Part shown: positions 6,297-11,989 of the stretch, one piece after another
Numbering within the stretch: the first letter of the stretch is position 1
Layout of the letters: each line of letters starts with the position of its first letter
Assembly: GCA_035633755.1 (NCBI GenBank)
Contig: DASQEH010000180.1
Coordinates: 1 to 11,989 of the forward strand
Source: DASQEH01 sp035633755
Lineage (GTDB): Bacteria > Actinomycetota > Actinomycetes > Propionibacteriales > Nocardioidaceae
DNA length: 11,989 nt
Direction: 5' to 3'
Position numbers and translations under genes: made by a program
The notes under the pieces: generated by a model
Databases searched by the model: none
Told to the model about the DNA's origin: nothing
What the model saw: the letters and a program-made list of their open reading frames with translations, nothing else

Positions 6297-7530
6297 CATC
6301 GCTCCCGCGGTGCTCACGGCTGGACGTGTCGACGGTGGCTGTGATGCGACCGCTTGCCAGTCGGGCCTCGACCTGATCGCCGGGAGCGAGGGCCTGAGCG
6401 TCCGTCGCCAACTGCCCCGTCGACGTCGTGATCACGCTGTAGCCCCGCTCCAGCGTCGCCCTGGGCGACAACCCGCGCACGCGAGCCAAGTGATGTCCGA
6501 TCTCGTCACCAGCGCGGGCAAGTCGGTGATCGAGGCTGCGCCTGCTTCGTTCTGCGAGCTCGTCGACGCGCGCCGCTTGGGTGTCGAAGAGGCGCTGGGG
6601 CGCGGCGAGTGCCGGTCGCGCGCGGATACTGACGAGTCCCGAGCTCTCCCGTTCGAGGCGCTGGCGGACCACCGAGCGCGCACGGTCGCGCATGTCCACG
6701 ACCTTGACGACCTCCTCACTCACATCCGGGACGAGCCGTTTGGCCGCATCGGTGGGTGTTGACGCTCGCAGGTCTGCCACCAGGTCGAGGAGTGGCTGGT
6801 CCTCCTCGTGGCCGACTGCGCTGACCACTGGAGTTGTGCAGGAGGCGACAGCGCGGATGAGGCCCTCGTCGGAGAAGGGCAGGAGATCCTCGAGTGCGCC
6901 GCCGCCACGGGCGATCACGATCACGTCGACGCGGTCGTCACGGTCGAGCACCGAAAGGGCCTCCATCACTTGCCGGGCTGCGTCGTGGCCTTGGACGAGC
7001 GTGTGCTCGATCCGGAACGACACCGCGGGCCAACGGCGACGTGCGTTGTCGACGACGTCGCGTTCGGCGGCTGAGTCACGTCCGACGATCAACCCGATGA
7101 GGTGGGGAAGGAGCGGCAGCGAGCGCTTGCGGATCGGGTCGAAGAGGCCCTCGGCGGCGAGCAGCCGCCGGCGCTGCTCGAGGCGCGCCAGCAGCTCGCC
7201 GACTCCGATCGGACGGATCTGGGTGGCCACCAGCGACAGTGAGCCGCGGGGTACGTAGTACTGGAACTTGGCGAAGACCACGACGCGTGCTCCCTCGGCA
7301 ACCGGGTGGGCCAAGGCATCAAAGGCGGCGCGCGGGCAGGTCACCTGAACCGACACCTCGGCCAGCGGATCTCGCAGCGTCAGGAATACCGTCGACGTCG
7401 ACGTCCGGCGGGTGAGCTGGGCTATCTGCCCCTCCACCCAGACCGTTCCTAGCTTGTTGATGTAGCCGGTCATGGCGTTGGCGATGACTCGCACGGGTGC
7501 GGGATTGTCGAAGCTGGTGTCCAATGCCAC
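6289..7530 (-). CDS. xseA: Exodeoxyribonuclease VII large subunit
   Basis: A 413-residue nuclease subunit that, with XseB, cuts single-stranded DNA from both ends. Residues 10-105 are the OB-fold DNA-binding domain (PVRVIANAM, WVEGQIAQL, FLTLRDP). The catalytic domain shows LPLLPHLIGLIVGRDSAA (138-155), ARGGGALEDLLPFSDE (207-222) and SAVGHEEDQPLLDLVADLRASTPTDAA (237-263). A long helical region follows, ending in LSPRATLERGYSV (354-366). The GTG at 7530 was chosen because VALDTSFDNPAPVRVI matches the usual N-terminus and a TACCCT box ends 7 nt upstream. TTG 7560 would add ten residues and cross the ispH -10 box. It diverges from ispH with a 43-bp gap. Confidence 0.93.
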   Translation of the reverse strand: MALDTSFDNPAPVRVIANAMTGYINKLGTVWVEGQIAQLTRRTSTSTVFLTLRDPLAEVSVQVTCPRAAFDALAHPVAEGARVVVFAKFQYYVPRGSLSLVATQIRPIGVGELLARLEQRRRLLAAEGLFDPIRKRSLPLLPHLIGLIVGRDSAAERDVVDNARRRWPAVSFRIEHTLVQGHDAARQVMEALSVLDRDDRVDVIVIARGGGALEDLLPFSDEGLIRAVASCTTPVVSAVGHEEDQPLLDLVADLRASTPTDAAKRLVPDVSEEVVKVVDMRDRARSVVRQRLERESSGLVSIRARPALAAPQRLFDTQAARVDELAERSRRSLDHRLARAGDEIGHHLARVRGLSPRATLERGYSVITTSTGQLATDAQALAPGDQVEARLASGRITATVDTSSREHRGSDDG

Positions 7531-7537
7531 GAGCACG

Positions 7538-7543
7538 AGGGTA
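7538..7543 (-). promoter_or_regulatory. Possible -10 box of xseA (leaderless)
   Basis: On the minus strand TACCCT (TANNNT type) ends 7 nt before the GTG at 7530, so transcription would begin at or next to the start codon. No Shine-Dalgarno precedes that GTG. The box lies only 18 bp from the oppositely directed ispH box. Confidence 0.45.
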
Positions 7544-7561
7544 GTGGCTTGCTCCGACAAC

Positions 7562-7567
7562 TACGAT
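7562..7567 (+). promoter_or_regulatory. Possible -10 box of ispH (leaderless)
   Basis: TACGAT fits TANNNT and ends 6 nt before the ATG at 7574. No Shine-Dalgarno is present in that interval. This predicts a leaderless ispH transcript. No clear -35 hexamer is visible. Confidence 0.5.
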
Positions 7568-7573
7568 GAACCT

Positions 7574-8590
7574 ATGTCCACTCCTGCGAGCGCACGGCCG
7601 CCGGTCACCGAGCTCGGTATGCCGTCGGTAGCCAGCCGGTCGGTGCTGCTCGCTGCGCCGAGGGGCTACTGTGCCGGAGTTGACCGCGCGGTCATCACCG
7701 TGGAGAAGGCTCTGGAGCTCTATGGGGCCCCTGTCTATGTCCGCAAGCAGATAGTCCACAACAAGCACGTCGTGCGCGGCCTGGAGGAGCGCGGGGCGGT
7801 GTTCGTCGAGGAGCTCGACGAGGTGCCGGAGGGGTCAACGGTCGTCTTCTCGGCTCATGGGGTGTCCCCAGCGGTGCATGAGCAGGCTGAGGTGCGCCGA
7901 CTCAAGACGATCGATGCCACGTGCCCTCTTGTGACTAAGGTCCACCACGAGGCGCGGCGTTTTGCCGCCGACGACTACGACATCCTGCTGATCGGGCATG
8001 ACGGCCACGAGGAGGTCGAGGGAACAGCCGGTGAGGCGCCGGCGTCCATCCAACTGGTGCAAAGTCCTGCTGACGTCGCCTCGGTCCAGGTCCGTGACCC
8101 CGACCGGGTGGCTTGGCTGTCCCAGACGACGTTGTCCGTCGACGAGACCATGCAGACGGTCGAGCGGCTCCGAGAGGCGTTCCCCAATCTGCTCGACCCG
8201 CCTTCTGACGACATCTGCTATGCCACCCAGAACCGACAGCAGGCCGTGAAGGAGATCGCCGCGGCTGCCGACCTCGTGCTGGTCGTGGGATCGAGGAACT
8301 CCAGCAACTCGGTACGCCTCGTCGAGGTTGCCTTGGAGAGTGGCGCGGCCGCGGCGTATCTCGTTGACGATGCCAGCGAGATCGACGAGTCGTGGCTGGA
8401 CGATGTCGTTTCGGTCGCCGTCACGTCGGGAGCTTCCGTACCCGAGATGCTGGTCGACGGCGTGCTGGACTACCTCACCGCGCGTGGCTTTCCCCAGCCC
8501 CAGGTGACCCAGGTGGCGGAGGAGTCGCTCATCTTCGCGCTCCCGCCCGAGTTGCGCCGCGACATCAAACGAGCCGAGTCCAGCCGGTAG
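7574..8590 (+). CDS. ispH: 4-hydroxy-3-methylbut-2-enyl diphosphate reductase
   Basis: A 338-residue cytoplasmic iron-sulfur enzyme that catalyses the last step of the MEP pathway, reducing HMBPP to IPP and DMAPP. The three [4Fe-4S] cysteines are present: Cys33 in RGYCAGVDRAV, Cys117 in DATCPLVTKVH and Cys215 in DICYATQNRQ. Substrate-binding motifs are IVHNKHVV (60-67), FSAHGVSP (92-99), GHDGHEEVEGT (141-151), SQTTLSVDET (183-192) and GSRNSSNS (239-246), ending with TSGASVPE (284-291). About 22 N-terminal residues precede the core, as is common in actinobacteria. ATG 7574 follows a TACGAT box directly, and a start further upstream would overlap xseA. Its stop lies 3 bp from the convergent DUF6542-type gene. 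Confidence 0.97.
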   Translation: MSTPASARPPVTELGMPSVASRSVLLAAPRGYCAGVDRAVITVEKALELYGAPVYVRKQIVHNKHVVRGLEERGAVFVEELDEVPEGSTVVFSAHGVSPAVHEQAEVRRLKTIDATCPLVTKVHHEARRFAADDYDILLIGHDGHEEVEGTAGEAPASIQLVQSPADVASVQVRDPDRVAWLSQTTLSVDETMQTVERLREAFPNLLDPPSDDICYATQNRQQAVKEIAAAADLVLVVGSRNSSNSVRLVEVALESGAAAAYLVDDASEIDESWLDDVVSVAVTSGASVPEMLVDGVLDYLTARGFPQPQVTQVAEESLIFALPPELRRDIKRAESSR

Positions 8591-8602
8591 CCCTCAGCCG
8601 GC
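8583..8602. terminator. Small GC hairpin at the ispH / DUF6542 junction
   Basis: GCCGG (8583-8587) pairs with CCGGC (8598-8602), leaving a 10-nt loop that contains the ispH stop codon. The 3-bp intergenic gap leaves no room for an ordinary terminator, so termination of both genes may be inside this overlap or be Rho-dependent. The stem is only 5 bp. Confidence 0.2.
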
Positions 8603-9154
8603 GGCGCGCGCGGCACCGACGCGACCGCCGAGCGTGGCCAGCGCGACGGCGTAACCGGCGACCAAGGCCGGGGCATGCTGGGCGAGCCCTGTCATCAGGG
8701 CCTCGTAGGCCCCCTGCACGTCACCGAACAGAGCGGGATTGATCAGTGCTGCGCCTCCGAGGACCGCAGCCAGCAGCAGCGGTGGCAGGACACCCGTGGT
8801 GAAGAGGTCGCGGTGGCTCACGGCCATCGCCGCTACCAGGCATACCCCCACGAAGCACAGGTCGAAGAACAAGGTGAAGCCCTGCGCCAGGGCAACGTTC
8901 AGTGCGGCAGTGGCGCTGAGAGCCACCGTGGCCAAGATGACAACGCCGCGGCCGGTGATGCGTGAGGTTGCAGGGCGCTCGGTGGCGACTGCATCTGGCT
9001 CGACGCTTGCACCGTGAGGCTCGAGGATCGACGCCGTCTCGACGGGGGCGACGTCGGACCACGCGTCGCCCTCCGGCGGCGACTCCCGCTGTCCCGGCAC
9101 GACAGAGTCAGTTACGGCGGGGAGTTCCAACGCAGCGTGCGTCGACGTAGTCAT
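8594..9154 (-). CDS. DUF6542-type four-helix membrane protein
   Basis: A 186-residue protein with an acidic, disordered N-terminal tail of about 65 residues and then four hydrophobic segments: about 69-90, 95-113, 121-139 and 161-178. Between the second and third is AVSHRDLFTTGVLPPLL, and before the fourth is LINPALFGDVQGAYEALMTGLAQHAP. The layout and the position beside ispH match DUF6542 proteins of actinobacteria, whose function is unknown; this family name is from recognition, not a search. The ATG at 9154 has GGAGGG about 3 nt upstream, a strong ribosome binding site unlike the leaderless neighbours. It lies downstream of rmuC on the same strand, separated by 90 bp containing small hairpins. 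Confidence 0.72.
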   Translation of the reverse strand: MTTSTHAALELPAVTDSVVPGQRESPPEGDAWSDVAPVETASILEPHGASVEPDAVATERPATSRITGRGVVILATVALSATAALNVALAQGFTLFFDLCFVGVCLVAAMAVSHRDLFTTGVLPPLLLAAVLGGAALINPALFGDVQGAYEALMTGLAQHAPALVAGYAVALATLGGRVGAARAAG

Positions 9155-9180
9155 AAGCCCTCCGTGCCAATGCTGTCACA

Positions 9181-9220
9181 CCACGCTACGGGCTCGTGGC
9201 ATCAGTGGGCGCTGCGCCAC
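9181..9220 (-). terminator. Two small hairpins after rmuC
   Basis: CCACG (9181-9185) pairs with CGTGG (9195-9199), and 9205-9220 folds as GTGG/CCAC plus CG/CG with one bulged G. Both lie in the 90-bp gap between the rmuC stop and the start of the DUF6542-type gene. They could form a tandem terminator or attenuate read-through. No T-tract follows. Confidence 0.28.
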
Positions 9221-9244
9221 GCCGCTGCTGCAGGGGTGAGGTGC

Positions 9245-10441
9245 CTACCCCCCAGCAGTGCGGCGTGCCCACTGCTCTCGCCCAGGCGGTCCCTCGACGA
9301 GCACCGCGTCGTGGTCGTCGACGAGCTCGGGGGCGGTAAGCGGCGCGGTGACCTCGAAGACGCTCTGCGGTACCTGCAGTTCCCCGTCACTCACCTTCAG
9401 GTCTCTCATCTTCCGAGCGGTCACGAACACACGCTTCTCGAGGGAACCGACTGTCTTGTTGTAGCTGGCGACGGCGGTGTTGATGGAGCGACCCAAGGCA
9501 TCCAGGTGGCCGCCGACCGTACTGAGCCGCTCGTAGAGCTCACGGCCCAGGTCATGCACTTCGCGGGCGTTGTCGGCCAAGGCGTCCTGCGTCCAGGCGT
9601 AGGCAATGGTCTTGAGCATGGCAATCAGAGTCGTCGGCGTAGCCAGAAGCACCCGCTTGCCCGCGGCGTAGTCCAGCAGAGCCGGGTCCGTCTCGAGCGC
9701 CTGCGAGAAGAGGGCCTCGGCTGGAAGGAACATCACCACGAACTCGGGTGTTGGTGAGAACTGCTGCCAGTAGGCCTTGGTTGCCAGTGCGTCCACATGG
9801 GAGCGGACCTGCCGCGCGTGACGCACGAAGCCGTCGATCCGCACGCTTGGGTCGTCGGACGAGGTCGCCGACAGGAAGGCGTCCAGCGACACCTTCGCGT
9901 CGATGACGACGTGCTTACCTCCGGCCATCGAGATCACGACATCGGGTCTGACCATGCCGTCGTCTGTGCGTCTCGACACCTGCTGCTCGAAGGTGCAGTG
10001 CGCGGTCAACCCAGCCAGTTCGAGGCTGCGTTTCAACTGCATCTCGCCCCATTGACCCCGGACCTGGGGACGTCTCAGCGCCTCCGCGAGCGCGGCGGTC
10101 TCCCGGCGCAGCTCTGTGCCGCTGAGGTGGACAGCGGCCACCTGCTCCCTGAGCTGGGCCTGCCAGGAGGCGCCCTGCGTCTCCAAGCTGATCAGCCGTT
10201 GGCCGAGCCGGTCGAGGCTGTCGCGAACGGGCTGCACGACATGCTCGGCTGCCTGCATACGTGCGTCGGTGAGGGCAAGAACCTGCGCGCTGGAGTCACT
10301 CATGGCCTGCGATGACAGCGCACGTAGCTCGGTCCGGAGGTCGGTGCGCGAGCGTTGGGCGAAGCGGTGTCCCCAGACGCCGCCCAGCATCAGCCCGACC
10401 AGGAGCATCAGGGCAGCAAGCAGGACTGCGGCGACGTTCAT
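9245..10441 (-). CDS. rmuC: DNA recombination protein RmuC
   Basis: A 398-residue protein. An N-terminal membrane anchor (about 3-24) is followed by a coiled-coil-like region rich in Leu, Gln and Arg (30-125) and the RmuC core: RGQWGEMQLKRSLELAGL (128-145), RPDVVI (165-170), the nuclease-like motif VVIDAKVSLDAF (178-189), FLPAEALFSQAL (238-249) and TPTTLIAMLKTIAYAW (268-283). The core has a predicted PD-(D/E)xK-like fold; E. coli RmuC limits DNA inversions at short inverted repeats. The conserved part ends near residue 350, then a variable acidic tail. ATG 10441 was chosen because it begins the membrane segment; the frame extends upstream to 10627 but overlaps ychF. No Shine-Dalgarno is evident. 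It diverges from ychF. Confidence 0.92.
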   Translation of the reverse strand: MNVAAVLLAALMLLVGLMLGGVWGHRFAQRSRTDLRTELRALSSQAMSDSSAQVLALTDARMQAAEHVVQPVRDSLDRLGQRLISLETQGASWQAQLREQVAAVHLSGTELRRETAALAEALRRPQVRGQWGEMQLKRSLELAGLTAHCTFEQQVSRRTDDGMVRPDVVISMAGGKHVVIDAKVSLDAFLSATSSDDPSVRIDGFVRHARQVRSHVDALATKAYWQQFSPTPEFVVMFLPAEALFSQALETDPALLDYAAGKRVLLATPTTLIAMLKTIAYAWTQDALADNAREVHDLGRELYERLSTVGGHLDALGRSINTAVASYNKTVGSLEKRVFVTARKMRDLKVSDGELQVPQSVFEVTAPLTAPELVDDHDAVLVEGPPGREQWARRTAGG

Positions 10442-10491
10442 GCAGACACGCTCGCAGAGGGCGCCGACACTTTCCGCGGCGCATCTTTGCC

Positions 10492-10507
10492 GCCATCGCG
10501 CGATGGC
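10492..10507. promoter_or_regulatory. Perfect 16-bp palindrome between rmuC and ychF
   Basis: GCCATCGCGCGATGGC is its own reverse complement over all 16 bases. It lies almost exactly mid-way in the 109-bp gap between the divergent starts of rmuC (10441) and ychF (10551), 50 and 43 bp from each. Location and symmetry suggest an operator for a dimeric regulator acting on one or both genes. I recognise no known consensus; it is not a LexA box. Confidence 0.42.
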
Positions 10508-10536
10508 TCGATTCACGACCGGAGCTTGCGACACCG

Positions 10537-10542
10537 TAGCCT
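10537..10542 (+). promoter_or_regulatory. Possible -10 box of ychF (leaderless)
   Basis: TAGCCT ends 8 nt before the GTG at 10551, again with no Shine-Dalgarno between. TTCACG at 10512-10517 is a poor -35 candidate with a 19-bp spacer. Confidence 0.38.
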
Positions 10543-10550
10543 TGGCGACC

Positions 10551-11645
10551 GTGGCACTCACCATAGGAATCGTCGGGCTTCCCAACGCCGGCAAGTCGAC
10601 TCTCTTCAACGCTTTGACGAAGAACAACGTGCTGGCGGCGAACTATCCCTTCGCGACCATTGAGCCCAACGTCGGAGTCGTAGGTGTGCCCGACGTCCGG
10701 CTGCCCGTGCTTGCTGAGCTCTTCGGTTCGGCTCGCGTTCTTCCTGCGACGGTGCAGTTCGTGGACATCGCCGGGATCGTCCGTGGCGCCTCGGAGGGGG
10801 AGGGACTCGGCAACAAGTTTCTGTCGCACATCCGTGAGGCGGCCGCAATCTGCCAGGTCACTCGCGTGTTCCGAGATGACGACGTCACGCATGTCGACGG
10901 GAAGGTGTCGCCGGTGGACGACATCTCGACGATCCAGACGGAGCTGATCCTGGCCGATCTTCAGACCGTCGAGAAGGCGCTGCCGCGACTGGAGAAGGAG
11001 GCGCGTCTGAAGAAGGAGAACGTCGCGATGCTCCACGCGGTCCAGGAGGCACAGTCGGAGCTGGCAGCCGGCAACCCGATCCTCGCCACTGCGGTGGACA
11101 GGTCGCTGCTCCGCGAGCTGATGCTCATGACGGCCAAGCCCTTCATCTATGTGTTCAACTGTGACGCCGACGAGCTGGCGGACGAGGAGCTGCGGGCCTC
11201 GATGAGCAGTCTCGTCGCGCCGTCCGAGGCGATCTTCCTCGACGCCAAGTTCGAGTCCGAGCTGGTCGAGCTCGATGATGACGACGAGGCCCGGTCGATG
11301 CTGGCGGAGATGGGCATCGATGAGCCGGGGCTCGACGTTTTGGCCCGGGTCGGGTTCGAGACGCTGGGCCTGCAGACCTACCTGACGGCTGGTCCGAAGG
11401 AGTCACGTGCCTGGACGATTCGCAGGGGAGCAACCGCACCGGAGGCTGCCGGAGTCATCCACACCGACTTCCAGAAGGGCTTCATCAAGGCCGAGATCGT
11501 CTCCTTCGACGACCTTGTCGCCGCCGGGTCCATGGCGGCCGCCAAGGCCACCGGCAAGGTCCGCATCGAGGGCAAGGACTACATCATGGCCGACGGCGAT
11601 GTCGTCGAGTTTCGGTTCAACGTCGCGACCGGCGGCAAGAAGTAG
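10551..11645 (+). CDS. ychF: Redox-regulated ATPase/GTPase YchF (Obg family)
   Basis: A 364-residue P-loop protein, the usual length for YchF, which binds ribosomes and affects stress tolerance. Motifs: G1 GLPNAGKST (9-17), G3 VDIAGIVRGASEGEGLGNKFLS (71-92, the usual DIAGLV...GEGLGN block), a helical coiled-coil insert rich in Lys and Glu (about 125-175) and a C-terminal TGS domain (about 270-360) with LQTYLTAGPKESRAWTI, HTDFQKGFIKAEIV and the final GDVVEFRFNV. The specificity motif reads N-C-D-A-D-E (203-208), where YchF normally has N-x-x-E and prefers ATP. GTG 10551 gives the standard N-terminus (ALTIGIVGLPN); the open frame upstream to 10116 overlaps rmuC and is not coding. Confidence 0.95.
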   Translation: MALTIGIVGLPNAGKSTLFNALTKNNVLAANYPFATIEPNVGVVGVPDVRLPVLAELFGSARVLPATVQFVDIAGIVRGASEGEGLGNKFLSHIREAAAICQVTRVFRDDDVTHVDGKVSPVDDISTIQTELILADLQTVEKALPRLEKEARLKKENVAMLHAVQEAQSELAAGNPILATAVDRSLLRELMLMTAKPFIYVFNCDADELADEELRASMSSLVAPSEAIFLDAKFESELVELDDDDEARSMLAEMGIDEPGLDVLARVGFETLGLQTYLTAGPKESRAWTIRRGATAPEAAGVIHTDFQKGFIKAEIVSFDDLVAAGSMAAAKATGKVRIEGKDYIMADGDVVEFRFNVATGGKK

Positions 11646-11686
11646 GACTCCGGCCCCGTCAGCGATCAGCACGCAGGGCCGAAGTC
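11646..11686. terminator. Hairpin between ychF and the small secreted-protein gene
   Basis: GACT + CGGCCC (11646-11656) pair with GGGCCG + AGTC (11676-11686) with one C-A mismatch, and CGT/ACG (11657-11659, 11671-11673) can extend the stem inward across a 2-nt bulge. It begins at the base after the ychF stop and ends 11 bp before the stop of the convergent gene, the place for a terminator used on both strands. No T-tract follows. Confidence 0.5.
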
Positions 11687-11697
11687 TAGACCTCAGG

Positions 11698-11989
11698 TCA
11701 GCGGGGAGACCAGCTCTTGTTGATGACCATCACTTGACCACTCATGGGCATGTATCGGACCACTGCTGCGTACTTCTCGGGGTAGATGTTGCAGACCCGA
11801 TAGAGGCGGGAATGCCCATTGGAGAACTTGCGGTGAACCGTGCCGACAGTGTCAAAGATGGCGTGCACCCGCTTGATCGTCATGTGGTCATAAACCTGGC
11901 GGTACTCGCCGCGCGTCACACACCCAAGCGTGTCCGCCGAGGCGGCAGGTGCGAGAGTCACCGCACCGAACGATGACATGGCGATGGCT
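11698..11989 (-). CDS. Small secreted protein (N-terminus outside window)
   Basis: The frame is open to the right edge; the ATG at 11979 is probably internal, because the residues before it (AIA) and after it continue a hydrophobic signal-peptide core ending in the signal peptidase site A-S-A before D-T. The mature part is about 77 residues, rich in Tyr, Arg, Lys and Val. It has two cysteines (20 and 63 counted from the ATG), in GCVTRGEYRQV and RVCNIYPEKY, which could form a disulfide outside the cell. The order (T-R-x-E-Y, a helix, I-F-D-T-x-G, R-x-Y-R-x-C, then VVRYMPMSGQVMV) recalls small secreted actinobacterial proteins with a BLIP- or SmpA-like alpha-beta fold. That resemblance is from memory. 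Function is unknown. Confidence 0.65.
   Translation of the reverse strand, partial: AIAMSSFGAVTLAPAASADTLGCVTRGEYRQVYDHMTIKRVHAIFDTVGTVHRKFSNGHSRLYRVCNIYPEKYAAVVRYMPMSGQVMVINKSWSPR

Noticed and set aside
10116..10550. N-terminal extension of YchF
   Set aside because: It overlaps rmuC and the intergenic palindrome; the standard YchF N-terminus begins at 10551.
10442..10627. N-terminal extension of RmuC
   Set aside because: It would run through the intergenic region into ychF and bury the membrane anchor; no RmuC-like sequence there.
1..11989. Defence system, prophage, insertion sequence, tRNA or CRISPR array
   Set aside because: No transposase, integrase, terminal inverted repeats, direct-repeat array or tRNA-like fold was seen; rmuC and xseAB are housekeeping DNA genes.

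Overview
This is a high-GC window with heavy use of GTG starts and start codons apparently preceded directly by a -10 box. It contains actinobacterial gene families (a WS/DGAT acyltransferase, DUF4245, a DUF6542-type membrane protein, and ispH next to xseA). I infer a Gram-positive actinobacterium. The small secreted protein at the right edge recalls Nocardioidaceae, but that placement is from memory and tentative. No rRNA, tRNA, CRISPR array, transposase or phage gene was seen. The window reads as chromosome backbone rather than a mobile island.

Left part (1-2206): the C-terminal part of a wax ester synthase/diacylglycerol acyltransferase runs in from the left edge (+). It converges on an alpha/beta hydrolase (-), with a 9-bp-stem hairpin between them.

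Molybdate block (2207-5269, all -): in transcription order, an HTH + Mop/TOBE regulator, the binding lipoprotein ModA, the permease ModB and the ATPase ModC. Each junction is a 4-bp GTGA stop/start overlap, so the four genes look like one translationally coupled operon. Two near-identical palindromic decamers, 31 bp apart, lie upstream of the regulator and are a good operator candidate. The hydrolase follows 51 bp downstream of modC and could be read from the same transcript.

Middle (5270-8590): a DUF4245 membrane-anchored protein (+) converges on xseB and xseA (-), the two subunits of exonuclease VII. xseA diverges from ispH (+), the last enzyme of the MEP isoprenoid pathway, across a 43-bp gap that holds a -10-like box for each gene.

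Right part (8594-11989): a DUF6542-type membrane protein (-) and rmuC (-). RmuC diverges from the ATPase/GTPase gene ychF (+) across a 109-bp gap with a perfect 16-bp palindrome at its centre. After a hairpin, the 3' part of a small secreted-protein gene (-) runs off the right edge.

I do not see a clearly new multi-gene system. The most interesting items are the phased repeats before the mod operon, the palindrome between rmuC and ychF, the apparently leaderless starts, an Ala/Ser/Pro-rich insertion in the acyltransferase, and an altered nucleotide-specificity motif in YchF.
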